Part shown: positions 27,765 to 33,885 of the stretch, piece after piece
How the letters are laid out: each line of letters begins with the position of its first letter
Numbering within the stretch: the first letter of the stretch is position 1
Source: RQOF01 sp964461135
Lineage (GTDB): Bacteria > Calditrichota > Calditrichia > RBG-13-44-9
DNA length: 54,281 nt
NCBI GenBank assembly: GCA_964461135.1
Contig: CAYWTB010000024.1
Location: forward strand, 1 to 54,281
Direction: 5' to 3'
Notes under the pieces: generated by a model
Seen by the model: the letters and a program-made list of their open reading frames with translations, nothing else
Database searches by the model: none
Told to the model about the DNA's origin: nothing
Made by a program: the position numbers and the translations under genes

Positions 27765-28652
27765 CTAGTACTTTCCGGTTAAACCGATAAATGCATCTTC
27801 CAGGGACATGGGAATTTCCTGGAATTTTGTACAGGAAACACCCAGATTTCTCAGGTGATTTTCCAGTATATTTTTTTCCTTAAAAGAATAAACCGTAATA
27901 ACGTTTTTTATTTTTTCCACATTGGTAATCAGATCATCCTTTTTTAAAGCGATGTCGGCCTGTGATGTGTCAAACTGATATTTCCTGAAAGTCTTTCGGA
28001 AATTTTCAACCGATCCGGATAGCAGAATACCGGACAGACCCAGGATCAGGCATTCGTCAATAAATCCTTCCAGATCCTGTATAATGTGAGAGGTCACAAA
28101 AATTGTTTTCTTCTCATCTCTGGAATAGGCTTTCAGATAATCAATAAAAAGCCGGCGATATCCGGGATCCAGTCCCATGGAATAATCATCCATCACCATG
28201 AGATCGGGATCCTGGGCCAGCACCAGCCCCAGTGCAACCTGAGATCTCTGGCCACAGGACATTTTCGATATCATCTGTCCGTGAGAAACATCCAGCCTGG
28301 ACATGAGATCATAAAATGCCTCTTTTCTCCAGCGCGGGTAAAAGGTTGAATAAAAGGTCTCGATCTGATGAATATTCATGAAACCATACTGTATATGACC
28401 TTCCATCAGATAGCCGATCCGTTGCTTGGTCTCAGGGGATAATTTCTGTGAATTTTCACTGAAAATCCGGCATTCTCCCCTGGTGGGAGTCAAATATCCA
28501 TTCAGTATGTTAATGGTTGTGGTTTTCCCGGCACCATTTTTCCCCAGCAATCCGAAAATATTTCCTTCCTGAACGGTGAAATTCAGGTCCTCATAAACCT
28601 TTTTTTTGCCGTAATAATGAGTCAAATTAATGCATTCGATGACGTTATTCAT
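27765..28652 (-). CDS. ABC transporter ATP-binding protein with atypical motifs
   Basis: A 295-residue ATPase of the ABC-2 exporter class. Walker A is GKNGAGKTT (about 37-45) and the switch His is in VTSHIIQDLEG. The signature is SCGQR where LSGGQ is usual, and Walker B runs LMVMDDYSMGLDP, so the catalytic Glu position is Asp and the usual Pro is Tyr. The C-terminal extension (about 230-295, NVITVYSFKEKNILENHLRN) resembles the C-domain of drug or lipid exporters. It starts the ATPase, permease, DUF4857-like operon. I recall similar DDYSMGLD motifs in Bacteroidetes homologs next to DUF4857 genes, so the change may be a subfamily trait. Confidence 0.85.
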   Translation of the reverse strand: MNNVIECINLTHYYGKKKVYEDLNFTVQEGNIFGLLGKNGAGKTTTINILNGYLTPTRGECRIFSENSQKLSPETKQRIGYLMEGHIQYGFMNIHQIETFYSTFYPRWRKEAFYDLMSRLDVSHGQMISKMSCGQRSQVALGLVLAQDPDLMVMDDYSMGLDPGYRRLFIDYLKAYSRDEKKTIFVTSHIIQDLEGFIDECLILGLSGILLSGSVENFRKTFRKYQFDTSQADIALKKDDLITNVEKIKNVITVYSFKEKNILENHLRNLGVSCTKFQEIPMSLEDAFIGLTGKY

Positions 28653-28766
28653 TCCAAGTCCTTTACTGATTCGTTACCTCAGACCTTTGCAGGATATCAC
28701 CACCGTTTTCATGCAGCGGCCACCCGCCTCAATTTTACTTTCCCCCGTAAACCCGGATTCTCCCGT

Positions 28767-31001
28767 TCAGGGCGTCAGGGGATTATTTGCACCCTCCTGT
28801 AGACGTTTTATAGTTTTCCTGGTTTCAGCGAATAGAGAAGAGGGGATTGTTTTATCTGATAGCAGTTCATGGCAATCCCTGATGATCTGATCACGTCGGA
28901 AGCTGAAAGTATACCACCCCAGAGCTTCCATCACAGCCACACGCAATTTTTCCGGATAAAGCTGATTCCTCGCCGCATCTATTAAAAAGGGGACTGCTTC
29001 CTGAAAACGGTAATTACGAAAGGTACGTGCTGCGGATAGTCTTTTGCGAAGCTCTAGGGTGTCTGCTGCAATGGAGGGCAACAATTCTCCATACAACCAG
29101 CTGGAATCCGAACGGGCCTGGCTGCGGAGCCTTCTTAAAACCCGGTCATCGATATACTTTTCAGGTAATTGTGCCATTTGAGAATAGGCGATATTGACAG
29201 CGGCCCGGGAATTTATCTTGCTGATGGCATTCCAGCAATTAGAATTGACCCGCTTAGCCGGGTCCATGAAAAGATTCTCGACCAGGAAAGGTAAATATTC
29301 CGTTTTACCTATATCTCCCATCCATTTAACCGAAAATCTTCTGATTAACTCAAAGGGATCATATACCGAGCTTTTTATAACCTCTGAGAAACCCTTTGAT
29401 CTTAATTCCGCCAGGGCTTTTAATGCCTGCAATCTTACGATAAATGCCGGGTCTGAATAATAAAGGTTTTTTAATTCTTCCTCAGGAGCCTTTCCGGAAA
29501 CGGCGGACAACCGGTTTACAGCCAGAGATCTTAATGTCGGTGAATCACTTCTTAAGTAAAGTTGCCAGACGCTCTCGTCATGGGATGGAGTTCTGAGTAG
29601 TCGATTCAAATCAGATCCATTCCTGGAAAAGAAATGAAAAGTCGGATCCCCGATAATATGGGATTCCAGGAAATTCCGCTTCTGGTTCCAGAATCCCACC
29701 CGGACACCCAGGGCAAGCAATCCCGCAAATTCATCAGCCCACAGGTCCTGTATAATGTTGACCGAATTGGCCGCCGCTGCCACCGTTCGGCCGTTACCGA
29801 AAACATATTCCCCCGCAATATAGGGTGAGTGAATAAATGCACCATTAAAACACTGGTCAAATATGATAAATTCAGCCTGGGGTGAAATACGGCGAATATC
29901 GTCAACATGAATATCCAGGTCATAATTCAAAAGTGAATCGGCCGCAATGACGGAATCTTCAAATGCTCCTGCGAACCAGTTTTCCGGCACATCATAACTG
30001 TCTTTAAAATAGTCTATGGTTTCCTGCACCGGTTTTTTCCGCCTCCCGGCTTCCCGCAATTTACTCCTCAGGTAATATTTAATGGCTTCTATATTCCCGC
30101 TTACATTCCGGCCATCCGGCAGGGAAGCCAGATATTGAATATCATCATCCCCATGGGCATGAAAGATTGCCATATCCAGCGAGGAGTTCTGCATCTGGAG
30201 CAGGGTTTCTTTCTTCAAATCAATATCCATCTGGTGATATAGGCTTACCAGGCGACCGCCGGCATTAAACAGGGCCGGAAAATGTTCCCGCAGCTCCAGC
30301 AACTCATCGCTCCAGGCAGCCAATGATTCCGAATGATACCCATGGCCGGTTATCAGCAACATGTGGTCCAGCGGATTCTTTGCTTCCTTCTGTAAAGCAA
30401 CCCTTCGCAGATACTCGTCCAGAATTGAATATTTACTTTCATCGTCAATGGAACTCTTTATCCGTCCACTATAGATGTCCGCATTCACCCGCTGGGGAGA
30501 GTCCGGGCTCAGAGAATAATAAAAGAGTGACGGATGGGTGGTATCCTGCCCCACGAATTCAAAACTGAGATGAAAGTCATCATAAAAACGATCGGAGGGA
30601 ACAGCCACCCGGATTTTTGAATAACGGTCCTGATCAATTTTGAAGGCGGAGGTGAGATGCTGGGCATCCATTATCATGGGAATGGGGATATCCCCTACCA
30701 GCACAATGCCTTCCAGCGGTGGCTGCTTTGACGCCAGCTCCCTTATCCGCAGTTTAACTTCCTCCGGATTTTTCCAGTCCTGAACCACCAGAAATGCGGA
30801 CAACCCATCCGATTCCACCGCTTTTTTATACAACCATAACGCTTCCCGGATATTTTCAAATGTTTTCTTATCCGCGAAAATTGCAACCGCACTGGAATGC
30901 TTTTTCTGCGGAGAGAAAATCTCCCCCCGGACCAGAAAGACCACCATCAGCAGGCAAACAAACACGCCGGGAAAGTAGAATCTTTTCATTTGATAATCCA
31001 T
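28767..31001 (-). CDS. Gingipain-like (clan CD, C25-type) protein with HEAT-like repeats
   Basis: A 744-residue exported protein. A signal or anchor segment (about 6-26) precedes a peptidase C25-like region (about 35-470): GIVLVGDIPIPMI, VPSDRFYDDF and ADIYSGRI match the recurring blocks of gingipain-type domains. The probable catalytic pair is His283 (AIFHAHGDDD) and Cys384 (IIFDQCFNGAF). The last 260 residues are helical repeats of HEAT type (RSLAVNRLSAVSG, VRLQALKALAELRSKG, LIRRFSVKWMGDIG, LRVAVMEALGWY). No T9SS sorting domain is present. It lies 114 bases upstream of the ABC exporter genes on the same strand, so a link to that exporter is possible. Proteolysis is inferred from motifs only. 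Confidence 0.75.
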   Translation of the reverse strand: MDYQMKRFYFPGVFVCLLMVVFLVRGEIFSPQKKHSSAVAIFADKKTFENIREALWLYKKAVESDGLSAFLVVQDWKNPEEVKLRIRELASKQPPLEGIVLVGDIPIPMIMDAQHLTSAFKIDQDRYSKIRVAVPSDRFYDDFHLSFEFVGQDTTHPSLFYYSLSPDSPQRVNADIYSGRIKSSIDDESKYSILDEYLRRVALQKEAKNPLDHMLLITGHGYHSESLAAWSDELLELREHFPALFNAGGRLVSLYHQMDIDLKKETLLQMQNSSLDMAIFHAHGDDDIQYLASLPDGRNVSGNIEAIKYYLRSKLREAGRRKKPVQETIDYFKDSYDVPENWFAGAFEDSVIAADSLLNYDLDIHVDDIRRISPQAEFIIFDQCFNGAFIHSPYIAGEYVFGNGRTVAAAANSVNIIQDLWADEFAGLLALGVRVGFWNQKRNFLESHIIGDPTFHFFSRNGSDLNRLLRTPSHDESVWQLYLRSDSPTLRSLAVNRLSAVSGKAPEEELKNLYYSDPAFIVRLQALKALAELRSKGFSEVIKSSVYDPFELIRRFSVKWMGDIGKTEYLPFLVENLFMDPAKRVNSNCWNAISKINSRAAVNIAYSQMAQLPEKYIDDRVLRRLRSQARSDSSWLYGELLPSIAADTLELRKRLSAARTFRNYRFQEAVPFLIDAARNQLYPEKLRVAVMEALGWYTFSFRRDQIIRDCHELLSDKTIPSSLFAETRKTIKRLQEGANNPLTP

Positions 31002-31104
31002 CCCTATACTAACCGGATTGCGGGGATAATGCGCCCCTGATTTTTGAATGCATTTTGCTCATCTGGCAAAAATTATCATGTATCGAACCGGGAGATACCC
31101 GCTA

Positions 31105-33090
31105 TCAATCTGCTGAAATGTCTGATTCCTGGTAGGTATCCAGAAAGGCCATTTTAGCCGCAACATTGGTTTTAATAGTACTCAGATCAGCAGTTGTTTT
31201 TATATATTGCACACCCTCCATTCTGAACGGATTGTCATATTCACGGGTTTCTCCATTACTGAAATTTACCGTCATTTTAGGAGCTGTAACCGTCTGCTTG
31301 ATGGCCGCGGTATCTACCCGCGAATCATCGTAATAAATCCAGGCCACCGGACGGTCGGTGTAATAGGTTTCCAGGCCCAGAACTCCTTCCAGCCGTGAAA
31401 TATGACTCACCAGATAGGGCAGATAGCGCCGGATGGCCGGCTGCTCAAGTCCCGGCATGCCTGCTTCATAAATCCTCACATTTTCCCGCGCTACAGTCCG
31501 GAATTCTTTAAATTTGCTATTAAAGGTAACGAAAATGTGCTGAAGGAAAATGGGTCTCTCAACCTCGCCGATGATTTCCGGACCACCAAATACTTTAAAA
31601 TTCAGTTCCGTTTCGGTTTCTTTGCCCTGGGACATGTATTTCAGGATAGGAATTTCAATTAAACCAGCGATTTCCTTGGGAGTAATATGCCGGTTGTCAT
31701 AATAAATCAGGACCCGTACCGGTTCACCAAAATCACTCTGGAATCCGTACACATAATCAGACTGAGCCAGTGCCCTGAACAGATTTATATTGTCAATGGA
31801 ATCATTTAAATTCAGAATACCGAAATAGGCTACTTTCAGGGTGGGTGGTATTTCACCTCTGAAATCCCGGATTTTACTCTTGTAAGGACTGAAAATAGCC
31901 TTCTTTATTCCGGTCTCATCAACTTCAGAGGGATTATAATAAACAACCACTTTATGTGATGTTGCATAGGCATCTATTCCGTATATTCCCTTCTGCCTGT
32001 CAATTTTTTTCTTCAGGGCGGTGGCGGTACCGAAACATTTCACGGATTTGATAATGCTTTCATATCGTGCCAGATGGACATCCGAAGCGGAATCCCCCCA
32101 CCTCTCGGAAATCGTCTGTAATTCATACCGGGATGAGATTCCGATTCCGGCAAATACCAGCAGGACGGTGGCAAATGCCGGCAACCTCTTCCAGTTGAAC
32201 TGTCGAATAGTCAGACAATTATTAACCGGACAGACAGCCACGCAATCCGTGCACATGGTACAATCCACATGGTGTAAAACGTCCGCTTGGGAGACCTCAA
32301 TATCATAGGGGCATACTTTATCACAGAGTTTACAATCGATACAGGTAATATTATCCCGTTTAATCTTAATCAGCGACAGAAAAGGCAGTTTTTTTTCTGA
32401 AATTTCAATCAGAAAACCACCGGCAACCCACAGCAGGAACAGCCAGAAAACTGAAAACTCTATACCTGCCAGATTTACAGCTACATAAATAATCAGAGTT
32501 CCGGCGGTAAAAATGGCAAACAGGAACAAATTGCTCAATGCTCCCAGCGGGCAGAGGTATTTACACCAGAACTGCCTGATAAAAAAAGAACCGGCAATGA
32601 CAATAACCAGCGCCGGTAATGCCCACCAGAACACCACATCCAGGCCAAATCCGGTGGCGGCAGCATAATAGGGATCGAATGTTTTACAGAATAATTCACT
32701 GGAGGTGGCAGTATAATACAACACCGGCAACAGCAGGGCGTATTTTAGCATTCTCAGTCCGCGGTCCAGAAAACGGGGCATTTTTTGCATCTGAATCTTA
32801 AATTTGCGTCCCCAGCGTCCCAGCCATTCGGTTACGGTTCCGATGGGACAAAGATGGGAACAGAATAGCTTGCCGATGACAAAAATACCCAGAACCAGGG
32901 CAACACCCAGAAACATCTGTGTTTCTCCCATCTGACAGGATGAAGCGCCTCTGACAAACCTGCTGCCGATGGAAAGGAGACCCCCCAGGGGGCAAAAAGC
33001 CTCCACATCAGTAGCCCGGATAACGGCCATACCTGCGAGAGCAAGAATTATAATTTGAAGAACCAACCTGGTTTTGTTTTTCAATTTCAT
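31105..33090 (-). CDS. NapH/YccM-like membrane polyferredoxin with C-terminal HMA-like domains
   Basis: A 661-residue membrane iron-sulfur protein. Residues 1-245 carry about six spans and the paired CP motifs of the NapH/NosR/YccM group (FCSHLCPIG; FWCKYLCPLG). Residues about 252-300 hold two [4Fe-4S] ferredoxin motifs (CIDCKLCDKVCP; CTMCTDCVAVCP). The rest (about 340-655) appears to be three beta-alpha-beta domains like heavy-metal-associated (HMA) folds (GIYGIDAYATSHKVVVYYNP; VRVLIYYDNRHITPKEI; LETYYTDRPVAWIYYDD), none with the CxxC metal site. It probably moves electrons across or along the membrane. It is divergent from the 19-heme cytochrome gene, 795 bases away, suggesting a shared redox pathway. 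Confidence 0.85.
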   Translation of the reverse strand: MKLKNKTRLVLQIIILALAGMAVIRATDVEAFCPLGGLLSIGSRFVRGASSCQMGETQMFLGVALVLGIFVIGKLFCSHLCPIGTVTEWLGRWGRKFKIQMQKMPRFLDRGLRMLKYALLLPVLYYTATSSELFCKTFDPYYAAATGFGLDVVFWWALPALVIVIAGSFFIRQFWCKYLCPLGALSNLFLFAIFTAGTLIIYVAVNLAGIEFSVFWLFLLWVAGGFLIEISEKKLPFLSLIKIKRDNITCIDCKLCDKVCPYDIEVSQADVLHHVDCTMCTDCVAVCPVNNCLTIRQFNWKRLPAFATVLLVFAGIGISSRYELQTISERWGDSASDVHLARYESIIKSVKCFGTATALKKKIDRQKGIYGIDAYATSHKVVVYYNPSEVDETGIKKAIFSPYKSKIRDFRGEIPPTLKVAYFGILNLNDSIDNINLFRALAQSDYVYGFQSDFGEPVRVLIYYDNRHITPKEIAGLIEIPILKYMSQGKETETELNFKVFGGPEIIGEVERPIFLQHIFVTFNSKFKEFRTVARENVRIYEAGMPGLEQPAIRRYLPYLVSHISRLEGVLGLETYYTDRPVAWIYYDDSRVDTAAIKQTVTAPKMTVNFSNGETREYDNPFRMEGVQYIKTTADLSTIKTNVAAKMAFLDTYQESDISAD

Positions 33091-33243
33091 ACTGATGGTC
33101 TCCCCGCTAAGTCAATTCAGCCAATATTGTTTTAACAGTCGAATCAAAAATAACTTGTCAATAAAAATAAATTTTATGAAGCTAAACGCAGAAAGTGAAA
33201 TAGGGAAAAGGGAAAAGGATAAAGGGTAAAGAGTCCCGTGTCC

Positions 33244-33402
33244 CGTCCTGAAATATGTTATCAACTAATTCTTTGAATTAGTGGAATTCCCGTCTAAAGC
33301 CCTGCCTGCAGCAGGCAGGCGGGCAGGCGTGGAATTCGTGGAAAAAGAAAAACAAGATCAAAGATTCCCGACGACCCTGACTCCTTCCAGTCGTCTCGTC
33401 GG
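33244..33402 (+). repeat. Long direct repeat, copy A (contains mini-element)
   Basis: Matches copy B at 33547-33657 over 111 bases with one substitution near 33385, once a 48-base block (33290-33337) is removed. The repeat includes an inverted repeat TCCCGACGA/TCGTCGG near its right end (33366-33402). Confidence 0.85.
33290..33328 (+). mobile_element. 39-bp palindromic mini-element with 9-bp target duplication
   Basis: The block begins CCGTCTAAAGCC and contains CCTGCCT-GCAGC-AGGCAGG, a 7-bp stem. It is flanked by GTGGAATTC at 33281-33289 and 33329-33337. Copy B of the surrounding repeat has a single GTGGAATTC (about 33584-33592) and no element, giving a natural empty site. This is what insertion with a 9-bp target duplication would leave. 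The element is far too short to encode a transposase. Confidence 0.7.
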
Positions 33403-33546
33403 TCGCGCCAGTGGCGGATCCGGCTACTGACGGAGATAAAACCGTCCCTGGTTTAGCCAGAAACCAGAAACCAGTCAGCAGTAAGCAGTTTGCAGTCGGC
33501 AGAAAAGCGCAAGGCTAAAGGATCAAGGCTAATGGCTTCCTTATCG

Positions 33547-33657
33547 CGTCCTGAAATATGTTATCAACTAATTCTTTGAATTAGTGGAATTCGTGGAAAA
33601 AGAAAAACAAGATCAAAGATTCCCGACGACCCTGACTCCCTCCAGTCGTCTCGTCGG
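33547..33657 (+). repeat. Long direct repeat, copy B (empty site)
   Basis: Same sequence as copy A without the 48-base insertion. TCCCGACGA (33621-33629) pairs with TCGTCGGGA (33651-33659), so the right end can form a hairpin. Confidence 0.85.
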
Positions 33658-33735
33658 GACTAAATCTTCCAGGATTTAGCCAGCATCCAGTAACCAGCAA
33701 CCAGCATGTTCGGTGTGGGAGAAAAATAAATTTTA

Positions 33736-33764
33736 TTGACTAAATTTGTTTAAAATTATATATT
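33736..33764 (+). promoter_or_regulatory. Sigma-70-like promoter for the 19-heme cytochrome gene
   Basis: TTGACT (33736-33741), a 17-base spacer, then TATATT (33759-33764). It is about 120 bases upstream of the cytochrome start at 33886, leaving a long AT-rich leader. Hexamers and spacing are close to consensus. Confidence 0.55.
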
Positions 33765-33885
33765 CTTTGTGAAAGTGAATGAAATAATTAGTAATTTGTT
33801 AAATCACTCATTACATTCACCTCAATCATCGACATTTTATTGTGAATAATTTTTTATTTTATCAATTCAAGGAAAGGTTTTTGGA

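Larger units (their letters stand above)
33091..33885. other. Repeat-rich divergent region between two redox genes
   Basis: No gene. Contents: two copies of a 111-base direct repeat (33244-33402 and 33547-33657, one mismatch apart from an insertion), a 39-bp mini-element inside the first copy, degenerate short-word runs of AGTAACCAGCAACCAGCA and GCAGTTTGCAGTCGGCAG type, and a promoter for the cytochrome gene. On the minus strand TTGACA (33161-33156) could be the -35 for the polyferredoxin gene, but no good -10 follows. Confidence 0.7.

Noticed and set aside
28617..28802. Small plus-strand gene in the gap between the gingipain-like and ABC genes
   Set aside because: No ribosome site, overlaps genes on both sides in antisense, and no family resemblance.
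33366..33402. Rho-independent terminator in the long direct repeat
   Set aside because: The inverted repeat has no T-run on either strand, and no gene ends nearby.
33244..33657. CRISPR array
   Set aside because: Only two copies of a 111-base repeat, no regular spacers and no cas genes.
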